From the NCBI GenBank assembly GCA_010912705.1, contig POWB01000026.1, positions 1 through 64,000 on the forward strand: a stretch of 64,000 bases of DNA, written 5' to 3'. Below are positions 43,445 to 51,684 of this stretch, one piece after another (the first letter of the stretch is position 1; each line of letters starts with the position of its first letter). The notes under the pieces were generated by a model, which did not search any database, had not been told where the DNA came from, and worked only from the letters and a program-made list of their open reading frames with translations. Both the position numbers and the translations under genes were made by a program. Source of the DNA: Halochromatium sp. Lineage in GTDB: Bacteria; Pseudomonadota; Gammaproteobacteria; Chromatiales; Chromatiaceae.

Positions 43445-45384
43445 GCGACTCGCGTTTGGGTGTTGCTGATGCCGCTGGCTCGGCGGCCGATCGTGCTGCG
43501 CTGGAGCAGGTGCGCGGCCTATTACTGGGCGAGGACCGAGCCCGGCTCATCGCGTTGCAGCAGCGCTTGGAAGATCCGGAGCGACCTGTCGCCGAGCTTG
43601 CCGGTGCGCTCTCGGATGCAGTGCGTCTGCGTGCGGAGGATGAGCGCTTCATTGCCGCGCTACAGCGGCCGGTGGATCAGTGCATCCAGCATTCGGTAGA
43701 GCGCAATCCGCAGGGTTTAGCCGACGCCTTGTTCCCGGTGATGGGACCAGCGATCCGGCGCGCGATCAGCGAGGCACTGAAGGGTATTGTGCAGTCGATC
43801 AATCAGGCGGTTGAGCACAGTATCTCGGTGAAAGGGCTGCGTTGGCGTATCGAGGCCTGGCGCTCAGGGACCTCGTTTGCCGAGGTGGTGCTGAAGAACA
43901 CCCTCCTGTATCGCGTCGATGCCGCCTATTTGATCCATAACGACACTGGTCTCTTGATCGAGCATGCGCTGGCCGAGACCCAGACCACCCTCAAAGATGA
44001 GGACGCGATGTCGGCGATGCTGACCGCGATCCAGGACTTCATTCAAGATTCCTTTACCGGTGCCAATGAGGGGCTTGAGAGCGTCGAGATTGGCGGCCGC
44101 TCGCTCTGGGTATTGCGTGGACCCAAGGCGACCCTGGCCTGCGTGATCACAGGCATGCCCCCGCGCTCGCTGCGCGAGCAGCTCGCGGACACCCTGCGCG
44201 ACCTGCATCTGAGCTACCGCAAGCAGTTTGAGGCCTTTGATGGTGATAAGTCGCCATTCGCTGGGGTCGAGCCGCTCTTGCAGGATTGTCTGACCCTCGC
44301 CTATCGCGAGTCCAGTGAGGATAAGGCAAGGGTGAGCTGGCTGCCCTGGCTTTTGGTCGGTTTGCTGCTAGTCTCTGGGCTGGGCTGGCTGGGCTGGACG
44401 CAGTACCTCTGGGATCAGCGCTTGGATGCCGCACGCAGCCGCCTTGAGCAGGCCCCAGGTCTGGTGGTGGTGAATTGGCGACCTTCAGGCGGGCGTCGGG
44501 TTCTGCTCCTGGCCGATCCCTTGGCCGAGTCGCCAGCGGTGGTGATGGCGGATGCGGAGGTTGCGGCATGGCTCGACCTGCAGACAAGGCCCTATCTCTC
44601 GGCGGACGCTCCGATCCTGTTGCAGCGGCTGAGGCAGCAGCTTGCGCCGCCCGCAACCGTAACGCTCAACTTGAGCGGGGCCGTGTTGCATGTTGATGGC
44701 CAAGCACCGGAGGCCTGGATTCAAGGGCTAAGCGCGTTACAGGTGCTCCCTCTCGGTGTGGATCGCATGGATTTATCGGCACTGAACAGGGAGGCTACCG
44801 ATCTGCTGGCTCGGGTCCAGGCCGCGATCGATCCACCCACTGGGGTTGAGCTAACCCTCGATGCGGCTGTGCTGAGCCTGACCGGTGTTGCCTCTTGGGA
44901 CTGGATTAACGGGCTTGCTGAGTCTGTGGCTGAGCTTCCAGGGCTGGTAGGATGTGATAATCAGAGGCTGGTGGTGGCGGAACTGCGTCAGGCAGAGGCT
45001 ATCGTCCAAGACCTCAATGGCATGCTGTTCGCTTTTGGTGAGAGCAATAAGCTGCTGCCCGATGCAGGGCCGCGCTTGGATCAGGCGGCCGCCCAGATCA
45101 GCGAGCTTCTCGCGCTGCAGCAAACTGTTCCCTTTGGACTGGAGATCGACGTTATTGGCTTTTCCGATCAAACTGGCACTGAGCGTTGGCGGGCTTGGCT
45201 ACGAGAGCGGCGGGCAGAACAGGTGATTCGCCAGCTCGGTGAGCGCGGCGTGCCAACCGCGATCCTGCATCCGCTGCCAGGTCCTGGCTTCGAGCCATCG
45301 GACGATCTGGCGGCTGTTGCCGAGCAGGCTCAGCTGCGCGTGCAGCTGCAGCCGGTGCCGTTACCACCTTGCTGGGTCAGATAG
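43441..45384 (+). CDS. Membrane protein with periplasmic OmpA-like domain and conserved cytoplasmic region
   Basis: A 647-residue bitopic protein. Residues 1-295 are a cytoplasmic region with LLLGEDRARLIALQQRLEDP, FPVMGPAIRRAISEAL, SVKGLRWRIEAWRSG and DEDAMSAMLTAIQDFIQDSF, a set conserved in uncharacterised OmpA/MotB-annotated proteins. One TM helix follows (~299-320), then two BON-like repeats (VTLNLSGAVLHVDGQAP; VELTLDAAVLSLTGVAS) and a C-terminal OmpA-like domain (IDVIGFSDQTGTERWRAWLR) expected to grip peptidoglycan. It would connect the cell wall to cytoplasmic partners, plausibly the GTPase encoded 4 bp downstream. GTG start overlapping the previous stop. Confidence 0.87.
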   Translation: MSDSRLGVADAAGSAADRAALEQVRGLLLGEDRARLIALQQRLEDPERPVAELAGALSDAVRLRAEDERFIAALQRPVDQCIQHSVERNPQGLADALFPVMGPAIRRAISEALKGIVQSINQAVEHSISVKGLRWRIEAWRSGTSFAEVVLKNTLLYRVDAAYLIHNDTGLLIEHALAETQTTLKDEDAMSAMLTAIQDFIQDSFTGANEGLESVEIGGRSLWVLRGPKATLACVITGMPPRSLREQLADTLRDLHLSYRKQFEAFDGDKSPFAGVEPLLQDCLTLAYRESSEDKARVSWLPWLLVGLLLVSGLGWLGWTQYLWDQRLDAARSRLEQAPGLVVVNWRPSGGRRVLLLADPLAESPAVVMADAEVAAWLDLQTRPYLSADAPILLQRLRQQLAPPATVTLNLSGAVLHVDGQAPEAWIQGLSALQVLPLGVDRMDLSALNREATDLLARVQAAIDPPTGVELTLDAAVLSLTGVASWDWINGLAESVAELPGLVGCDNQRLVVAELRQAEAIVQDLNGMLFAFGESNKLLPDAGPRLDQAAAQISELLALQQTVPFGLEIDVIGFSDQTGTERWRAWLRERRAEQVIRQLGERGVPTAILHPLPGPGFEPSDDLAAVAEQAQLRVQLQPVPLPPCWVR

Positions 45385-45388
45385 GCCA

Positions 45389-45904
45389 ATGGAAAGCCGT
45401 AAGATCTGCATCCTTGGTGACTTCGCGGTTGGCAAGACCAGCCTTGTGCAGCGCTTCGTTAATAATCAGTTCTCGGATAAATACCTGACCACGCTCGGTG
45501 TGAAGGTCGATACCAAGCAGGTCGCACTGGATGACGGACGTGCGCTCAAGCTGGCGATCTGGGATGTGGCAGGGACCGATACGCCCACTCAGCTCTTTCT
45601 GCGCTACACGCGCGGTGCCGCTGGCTATCTGTTGGTGGCCGATCGCACCCGTCCTGAGACGCTAGAGGCCTGCGTCAGGCTGCGGGATGCGGTCGCTGGC
45701 ACACTGCGGCCGCTGCCCTATGTCTTCCTCGGTAACAAGAGCGATCTGGTTGATCAGTGCCGTCTTCAGCAAGGCATCGCCCAGGCACGGCTGCCAGACG
45801 CCCTCGACTGGCTGGAGACCAGCGTGCTGACCGGTGAGCATGTTGAGCTGGCCTTTCGTCGGCTGGCAGCCGGCATGCTCAGCAAACCCCCATCACAGGT
45901 GTAG
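45389..45904 (+). CDS. Rab/Ras-like small GTPase
   Basis: A 171-residue GTPase of the Ras superfamily (prokaryotic Rab-like, Rup-type). G1 is GDFAVGKTS (10-18), switch I has YLTTLGVKV, G3 is WDVAGTD (58-64), G4 NKSD (116-119) and G5 ETS (143-145). The position of the catalytic Gln61 of Ras is Thr63, as in Rap1, so intrinsic hydrolysis should be slow and a dedicated activating protein is expected; no recognisable GAP or GEF is in the cluster. No lipidation motif is present at the C-terminus, so membrane recruitment would need a partner such as the neighbouring OmpA-domain protein. ATG 45389 is chosen because the GTPase fold begins there. Confidence 0.93.
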   Translation: MESRKICILGDFAVGKTSLVQRFVNNQFSDKYLTTLGVKVDTKQVALDDGRALKLAIWDVAGTDTPTQLFLRYTRGAAGYLLVADRTRPETLEACVRLRDAVAGTLRPLPYVFLGNKSDLVDQCRLQQGIAQARLPDALDWLETSVLTGEHVELAFRRLAAGMLSKPPSQV

Positions 45905-45909
45905 ACGCG

Positions 45910-47511
45910 ATGGCCTTACCGCTTTCCATCGGACGCCACCTGCGTTCACTCTTGATCTCGCAGGCGCATCCTTGCCTGGTGCAGCTGAGTCTGGATTATG
46001 CCGTTGTCGAGGTCACCGGTGATGCTGCGCGTTATGGCCTTGATGCGCTGGTTGCTGGACAGGACATCCGTGACCAGCTGCCGCTGATGCATGGCTGCGA
46101 TCTTGCGGCTGAGGAGCGTTGGGCCATGGTTGAGGTGGTGGCAGGCGTCCATGCCGATGTCTTGATCCGGCCGCTGGCAACCGGCGCTCACCTACTGCTG
46201 ACCGATGTTTCTCACGAGCATGCCGAGCGCCAGGCCGTGCAGCAGCATGCGAACGAGGTCAACCTGCTCAATAGCAAGCTACGTCAGAGCCTGGAGGAGC
46301 TAGAGGCCGCCCGCGCTGAGCTGGAGGCGCGCAATCGCGAGCTCGATGAGCTGAATCGGATCAAGACCCGTTTCATTGCTGGGCTATCGCATGAGCTGCG
46401 CACACCGCTGACCGCCATCATCGGTCATTCCGAACTGTTGCGCGAGCGTACCTCTGAGGCCACGCCAGACCTGGAAGAAAGCCTGATGGCGATCGAATCG
46501 GGCAGTGGCTATCTGATGTCGTTGGTCAACAATGTGCTCGATCAGGCTAGCCTTGAGACGGGTCAGTTGGCGATGCATCCGGCGCCCACGGATCTCGCGT
46601 TGCTGCTCGAGGAGACGGCAGCGATGATGCGGCCGATGGCCGAGCAGCGCGGCTTGGTGTTTCGCTTCGAGGCACCCAAGGGCGGCCTCCCTGATTGGGT
46701 TGAGACCGATGCGACTCGGTTGCGTCAAGTGCTCATCAATCTCGTCAACAATGCCATCAAGTACACCGATGAGGGGTTTGTTGAGCTTAGCGCTGAATGG
46801 ACGGGCGAGGCCCTGCGGGTGCTGGTTGCCGACACTGGACCGGGTATCCCAGAGGCCCAGCGTGAGCGGATTCTGCTGCCCTTTCAACGCGGTGAGCGGG
46901 TCGGCAAGCAGAGTGGTGTTGGGCTGGGGCTGGCGATTAGCCTGCAGATCATTCGGCTCTTGGGAGGTGATTTGGTGATTGATGGGCGCGATGGCGGTGG
47001 CGCGGTCTTTCGCGTCGAGCTGCCACTGGTCGAGATCGCGCATGAGGTCGAGCCGCTAACAGCAGGTCAACGAACAGCGTCATCGGCGCGTATCGCCGCG
47101 ATGCTACCCTCGCGTCTGCCTGTTCTCTTGGTCGAGGACTCGCCAGGCATCCGCATCCTCTACCGACATGTGATCAAGGCGCTTGGCTATCCGGTTGAGG
47201 AGGCCATTGATGCGGCTTCGGTATGGCGGCACCTGGAATCTGCAGAGCCATCGATCATCATTGTCGATCTTAATCTCGGCGAGAGTGACGGGGCCGAACT
47301 GGTCCGCACTCTGCGCGCCGATGGCTATCGGGGCTTGGTGGTCGGCTGGTCAGCATCCTCCTTGCGTGATGATCAGGAACGGATGTTCGCTGCTGGCGCT
47401 GATGCCTACCTGGTCAAACCGGTTCCACCAGCGGTGTTAAAGGAAACGCTTCGCGAGCTGTTGATGACGCGAAGCTCAGAAAAAGGCTCGGATATGACCT
47501 CCGGGGGCTGA
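45910..47511 (+). CDS. Hybrid histidine kinase with C-terminal receiver
   Basis: A 533-residue soluble kinase: an N-terminal PAS-like region (~10-105), a coiled linker (~108-150), HisKA with phospho-acceptor H161 (FIAGLSHELRTPLTAII), HATPase_c (~255-375; N box INLVNNAIKY, G boxes ADTGPGIP and GVGLGLAIS), and a receiver domain (~398-515) with D453 (IIIVDLNLGE) and Lys in YLVKPVPP. No TM helix, so the input is cytoplasmic. It begins 5 bp after the GTPase and is the last gene of the run. No output DNA-binding regulator is encoded nearby, so phosphotransfer may act on the cluster's own proteins; inferred. Confidence 0.93.
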   Translation: MALPLSIGRHLRSLLISQAHPCLVQLSLDYAVVEVTGDAARYGLDALVAGQDIRDQLPLMHGCDLAAEERWAMVEVVAGVHADVLIRPLATGAHLLLTDVSHEHAERQAVQQHANEVNLLNSKLRQSLEELEAARAELEARNRELDELNRIKTRFIAGLSHELRTPLTAIIGHSELLRERTSEATPDLEESLMAIESGSGYLMSLVNNVLDQASLETGQLAMHPAPTDLALLLEETAAMMRPMAEQRGLVFRFEAPKGGLPDWVETDATRLRQVLINLVNNAIKYTDEGFVELSAEWTGEALRVLVADTGPGIPEAQRERILLPFQRGERVGKQSGVGLGLAISLQIIRLLGGDLVIDGRDGGGAVFRVELPLVEIAHEVEPLTAGQRTASSARIAAMLPSRLPVLLVEDSPGIRILYRHVIKALGYPVEEAIDAASVWRHLESAEPSIIIVDLNLGESDGAELVRTLRADGYRGLVVGWSASSLRDDQERMFAAGADAYLVKPVPPAVLKETLRELLMTRSSEKGSDMTSGG

Positions 47512-47906
47512 ATCTTTTGCTGCAGCAGTTCAGCATTGCCCAACAATAATAGTCGGATTAAACCCGCTTTCGGTGCGATGGCTCTCCCGGATCTCATCTG
47601 CTTAGGCGCTTCCTGACAATCGGAATCCATGATGCAGGGTTTTACTTGCCGTTGCTGCTTGGCCGGCGTAGCATTTTACTGTCGGACTCGCTTGTCACCT
47701 CTTATCTTGACTTGCGGCCCGGCATTAGCTCCGGTTTCGCGCGTCCTCACGGCCGCTCAGCTGTTAGCGTCCCTGCGTCTCACTGAAGCGTGAAACGTCG
47801 GTTGTCGACGGATGGTTAAGAGTGGTTTCTAGTCAGCGTGAAAGCGGTTGTTCCGCCCAACGGCAGGGAGTTTTCTGCTTCCGCTGTCGACATAATAGAG
47901 AAGACG
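47512..47906. other. Intergenic region, no gene recognised
   Basis: 395 bp after the signalling cluster. A weak hairpin (gctgaa/ttcagc near 47508-47534) follows the kinase stop but lacks a T-run. No open frame with family similarity, tRNA or riboswitch was seen. Confidence 0.5.
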
Positions 47907-48284
47907 ATGCTGAATAAGCGCAACACTATTGCCCTGCTGCCACTTGCCATTGCGCTAGTCGGTTGCAGCTCCGGCTCTGACCCCGTTAGTTATTCGGTTG
48001 ATGTCGAGCCGGTACTGAATAAGCATTGTGCCGACTGTCATCTGCCCGGTGGAGATGGCGACGAGGCGAGTGGTTTTCTCGTCGACTCATACAGCTCGGT
48101 GATGAATGGAACCGCTCTCGGCCCTGTGGTTGTTCCTGGCGACTCGCTCTCAAGCTCCCTCTATCGCCTGATCGCGGGCAAAGTCGATCAGTCCATCCAG
48201 ATGCCTCATACCAAGGAGCCGATGTCTGAGCAGGAGATCGCTGTGGTCGAGACATGGATCGAGCAAGGCGCGCAAAACAACTAA
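47907..48284 (+). CDS. Monohaem c-type cytochrome lipoprotein
   Basis: A 125-residue envelope protein: signal peptide with lipobox LVGC (Cys20), haem-binding CADCH (C41, C44, H45) and a likely distal Met in the C-terminal half (IQMPHTKEPMSEQEIA). The segment FSVDVEPVLNKHCADCH-like is typical of small cytochrome domains found in exported proteins of many proteobacteria and planctomycetes. Start 47907 is preferred because the signal peptide begins there. It could be an electron carrier or a redox sensor; its partner is unknown. Confidence 0.82.
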   Translation: MLNKRNTIALLPLAIALVGCSSGSDPVSYSVDVEPVLNKHCADCHLPGGDGDEASGFLVDSYSSVMNGTALGPVVVPGDSLSSSLYRLIAGKVDQSIQMPHTKEPMSEQEIAVVETWIEQGAQNN

Positions 48285-48380
48285 CCTGCTTTCTCCGGCA
48301 GCCCGGCTTCTAAACAGGGCTGCTCGGTACAGGAGGTTGGCTCTAGGGACCACCTAACCCGGACTCTGGGGCTAGCCCGC

Positions 48381-49079
48381 TTACTCGAAAAGCGGAATGC
48401 TGAGTGCAAAGATGGTCGAGACCGGTGATAGCTGGCTCTCGTGCATGACCATCAAGGTGTTCTCGGTCTTGTGTTGTGGGCCGGGAGGGATAACGATGGC
48501 AAATTCACCCTCCTCGAGGTGAAATTCATGGATTTCACGTAGACCTTCCTCGGTCATGCAATGGCTTGAGCGATAGGGGTCATCCTCTCCATAGACGAGC
48601 CGGTTATACATCTTGAATAGGGTATAGAGGCTAAGTCCCTTCGGGAAGCTTGGCCAGCGTGCGGGAATTAGGCGCGTTTCCTCATCGATGGCTTGGCCTT
48701 TTGCTCTGGCGGCTGCAATGGCTTGCTCAAGCGGTTGCGCCAACAACGAAGCGCCGTTGCTTGGCAGCGGCTTTTGCTGCTCTCTCGCTACCTGGAAGGT
48801 TTGGTTGACCTGCTGGTAATCGTCAAACGTATGCAGCGGGTAGTCGATGTATTGAAGCTCGTCTGGCAAAAAGCTGCCATTCTCCCAACCGTGAATGACA
48901 CGAAGGATCAGATGCCGCCGCCGCATTGGGCGAACAACGAGCAGGTGCAGCATGATATGGATGTGTAGGAGACGCTCTATCGCCTCATTCGAGAAGGCGT
49001 CGTAGGGTGCTGCAAAGATTTCGTGCAAACGCCCCGGGACGTGCTCCCTGGCTTCTTGATGGGTCATGATGGTTTCCAT
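48381..49079 (-). CDS. Conserved-looking hypothetical protein
   Basis: A 232-residue soluble protein without signal or TM segments. It has a His-rich helix (ERLLHIHIMLHLLVVRPM), the phrase LILRVIHGWENGSFLPDEL and a C-terminal beta-rich half (EFAIVIPPGPQHKTENTLM). Codon use is like its neighbours, so it is taken as real. I do not recognise the family. It is convergent with the cytochrome gene and 268 bp downstream of the response regulator. Confidence 0.6.
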   Translation of the reverse strand: METIMTHQEAREHVPGRLHEIFAAPYDAFSNEAIERLLHIHIMLHLLVVRPMRRRHLILRVIHGWENGSFLPDELQYIDYPLHTFDDYQQVNQTFQVAREQQKPLPSNGASLLAQPLEQAIAAARAKGQAIDEETRLIPARWPSFPKGLSLYTLFKMYNRLVYGEDDPYRSSHCMTEEGLREIHEFHLEEGEFAIVIPPGPQHKTENTLMVMHESQLSPVSTIFALSIPLFE

Positions 49080-49347
49080 AGACTGTTGCCCGGTTGCTCA
49101 GTATTCCCCAGCATGACATCAAAAGTAAAAGGTTAGAGGTTAGATCGCGCTCTAACGTCTTCTGTGCCGATATTCTTGAGTTATTCGCTCTAGATTATGG
49201 CAGCTGGTGCGCCATTCGTCGTTCATCACCTCGATAAGTTATCGATCGATACTAGTCTCTGTCAAGCAAGTCTCGGCTAAGAAGTGTGAAGCGAAGTCCG
49301 CCTGTGATGGCTCAAGCGGGCATGTGGATGCATCGGCTGCTTGCTGA

Positions 49348-49707
49348 CTAGGCGGCAACACGCTCGACAATCGCGTCGACGTCAGAGAACGAAAAGGGCT
49401 TTTCCAGTACCGCGGTCACATCAAGATGTTCGATGCGCTGCGTCTCTTTTTCGCGCAGCTCTGAGAATCCAGTAATAAAAATAGCTCGGCAGTGATGCTG
49501 CTTACGGCGCAGCCGCTCGAGCAGGTCGACACCATCGATCTCGGGCAGCACCATGTCGATCACGAGCAGATCATAGCCATCACGCTCGCAGAAGATCTCT
49601 GCTAGATGGCCATCGAAGGCCGCGACGGCCTCGTGGCCTCGGGAAATGAGATGGTCCGCGAGAATGGTTGCAAGCAACCGATTATCGTCAACGACGAGGA
49701 TTCTCAT
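49348..49707 (-). CDS. Single-domain response regulator (CheY-like)
   Basis: A 119-residue receiver domain: acidic pair VVDDN (D7, D8), phospho-acceptor D51 (LLVIDMVLPE), conserved Thr in IFITGFS and Lys in LEKPFSF. It has no output domain. ATG 49707 overlaps the stop of the upstream PAS/Cys4 gene (ATGA), with tggag 8 bp upstream inside that gene, so translation is coupled and the two proteins probably act together. Confidence 0.92.
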   Translation of the reverse strand: MRILVVDDNRLLATILADHLISRGHEAVAAFDGHLAEIFCERDGYDLLVIDMVLPEIDGVDLLERLRRKQHHCRAIFITGFSELREKETQRIEHLDVTAVLEKPFSFSDVDAIVERVAA

Positions 49708-50393
49708 GGCGCAGACTCCAGTGATAGTAGACGTTTGCTGCAATCGGGACAGATACCGTGGCTGATGCGCGGCATGGCATCAGTGGCGAAGAGCCGCAGC
49801 TGCATCACAGCCTGTTCTAACTCGACCCATGTCTGCTCGGTGAGGACTGACTTGCACCAGCCGCACATCGACAACAGCCGCGGTGACGTTTGTCCTTGCT
49901 GGCTAGGTGCTAGCAGCGGCATCGGCGCTCGTGCCTCTGTGCGCAGTAGTTGGCTCGCGAATTCGACCTCGTCGCTCGCGGCAAGGTAGCGCATCTGCAT
50001 CCGCATCCAACGGCGATGATCCGGCGAGTCACAGCGATAGCTAAACGCCAAGATGTCGCGCGACGAGCGTGTCCGTTGAATCAGCAGCTTGTAGATGTGG
50101 CGCGTTTCCTCGTCAGCGATGACTGAGAACAACGGCCTCCCCAATTCGGCTTGGGGGCTTGTGTCGTAGCCATTCTCTGCGGCAAACGCGAGCCACTCCC
50201 TACTGACGAAGCTGATGCGTAGGTCAGCGTCGATGCGATGCACATAGGTTGTCTGTGCAGCTGTCTGAGCGGGTCGGGTTGCCATAGAAGGGACTGTCAT
50301 CTCACTACAGCCTAGCAGATGCCTTGGATCTAGACTGGTAATTGCACGCATTTTTTCGCTCAGCCGGCCGATTGCGCCGACTGTTGTTGGCAT
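49704..50393 (-). CDS. PAS-like sensor protein with C-terminal Cys4 site
   Basis: A 229-residue protein: a PAS-like domain (~50-150; YVHRIDADLRISFVSREWL, with RPLFSVIADEETRHIYK and MRMQMRYLAASDE) followed by a paired CxxC module, CGWCKSV ... GICPDCSKRL, about 34 residues apart, which should bind zinc or another metal. No kinase or cyclase output is present. Translationally coupled to the response regulator, it could be an input or effector adaptor for it. The true start could be the later Met at MTVPSMATR (~residue 32). Confidence 0.75.
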   Translation of the reverse strand: MPTTVGAIGRLSEKMRAITSLDPRHLLGCSEMTVPSMATRPAQTAAQTTYVHRIDADLRISFVSREWLAFAAENGYDTSPQAELGRPLFSVIADEETRHIYKLLIQRTRSSRDILAFSYRCDSPDHRRWMRMQMRYLAASDEVEFASQLLRTEARAPMPLLAPSQQGQTSPRLLSMCGWCKSVLTEQTWVELEQAVMQLRLFATDAMPRISHGICPDCSKRLLSLESAP

Positions 50394-50655
50394 GGTCGGT
50401 TTGCTTCTGCCCTGTCTTCGAGTTGCGTCTGCAGTCAGATCTCGTTAGTTTGTCGGCAGTTAGCGGTTTCGGAACCTGATCACTAGCGGCCTCAGCTAGG
50501 GCCTGAGCGCAAACGGTAACAAATCCTCCATACTATGCGGGGGTGTGGGCTTGTGAGGCGACTGGCTCCGTTCGAGATCACCAAGAAAGTGCCTGCTCGA
50601 CCATGCTCTGCTGGTTGATGACCGCGTCGACGGTTGTCTGCTTGTTTGATCCACC

Positions 50656-51471
50656 ATGGGAGTAATACTTGTGTCCCAAGCTACCTATAGCGCTTCCGCG
50701 GCCATGCCGCAGCGCGAGTCAAGTCCACTGATCCTATCGGTGCTGCCAGTGCTGGTTCTATTCGCCGGCGCGGCAACCCTGTTCTGGCTGAGTACCCAGG
50801 ACTTAGCTCGTACCGTTCAGTACTGGGAGATCTTCGTCCCGGTGGTGGCCGTGCTATCGCTTTTTTCCGGATGGACACAAGTGCAAGCGCTTGAAAGTAA
50901 TCGGCTTTGGTATCTGCTCAAGCAGTTTATCCACTGGGGGGGAGTGATCGCTGTCTTGTATCTGTTTAACGCGGTGGGTTTTCGTGACTTGCTCAATGAT
51001 CAGCAGTACACCGTGATCCTGATTGGGTTCTTGTCCATGGGAACCCTGCTTGCTGCCATTCAAATGGACTACAAACTTATAATTTTTGCAGTTTTTCTGG
51101 CCTTCTGTACTTACGTCCTGTTCCTCCCAGCAGATAATTCCGTCCTTATCTGGACCGGTAATCTGTTCCGCATCACAGATCCCGGAACAAATCCTGCCGT
51201 AGTCGCTGCTGCTGCTGCAGGCGTGGGCTTTGTTGCTAGCTTAATCGTGCGCTATCTTATCCCGATGCGCCAGACTCGAGACAGGGGCCCGACAGTGACC
51301 ACTGGTGAAACAGCCAACGCCACGCAAACCGCCGCCCCAACCGAAGCCGCCGCCCCAACCGAAGCCGCTGGCACGGGCGCAACCGCTGACACGGACGCAA
51401 CCGCTGACACGGACGCAACCGCTGGCAAGGGCGCAACCGCTAGCTCGGGCGCAACCACCGCTAGCACTTGA
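50656..51471 (+). CDS. Multi-pass membrane protein with Ala/Thr-rich repeat tail
   Basis: A 271-residue inner-membrane protein with about six hydrophobic segments (e.g. LILSVLPVLVLFAGAATLFWL, split by short loops, and YKLIIFAVFLAFCTYVLFL) and a final TM near residues 178-198 (AAAAAGVGFVASLIVRYLI). The last ~65 residues are low complexity, encoded by 18-bp tandem repeats (Ala-Thr-Ala-Asp-Thr-Asp units). No family recognised. It is followed by a strong terminator, so it is the last gene of its transcript. Confidence 0.75.
   Translation: MGVILVSQATYSASAAMPQRESSPLILSVLPVLVLFAGAATLFWLSTQDLARTVQYWEIFVPVVAVLSLFSGWTQVQALESNRLWYLLKQFIHWGGVIAVLYLFNAVGFRDLLNDQQYTVILIGFLSMGTLLAAIQMDYKLIIFAVFLAFCTYVLFLPADNSVLIWTGNLFRITDPGTNPAVVAAAAAGVGFVASLIVRYLIPMRQTRDRGPTVTTGETANATQTAAPTEAAAPTEAAGTGATADTDATADTDATAGKGATASSGATTAST
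51331..51465 (+). repeat. 18-bp tandem repeats in the membrane protein tail
   Basis: Two copies of gccccaaccgaagccgcc followed by five degenerate copies of an 18-bp gacgcaaccgctgacacg-type unit, all in frame and encoding an Ala/Thr/Asp/Gly-rich tail. Confidence 0.85.
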
Positions 51472-51564
51472 CCTATACAGGGCCGTTGCGCCCTGCATGG
51501 AGTGGGCAACAGCTTGGGTTGGCTGAGATGCCATAGTCGCCTGACACTGACGCCCAAAAGAGAC

Positions 51565-51597
51565 GACCCCGGTGCTGTACTGCACCGGGGTCTTGTC
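51565..51597 (+). terminator. Rho-independent terminator
   Basis: Perfect 11-bp stem gaccccggtgc / gcaccggggtc (51565-51575 / 51582-51592), 6-base loop, followed by ttgt. It lies 94 bp after the membrane protein stop. Confidence 0.85.
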
Positions 51598-51684
51598 CCG
51601 TTCTATTAGTCCCCCATGATCAGTATTTCTGGCGCTTGGCCGAGTGCTGATCGGTCGCCCGCTGCAATTGGGGAGCTGTTGCCC

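Noticed and set aside
48297..48325. Hairpin gcagccc/gggctgc after the cytochrome gene as a terminator
   Set aside because: Seven-base stem with a long loop and no T-run.
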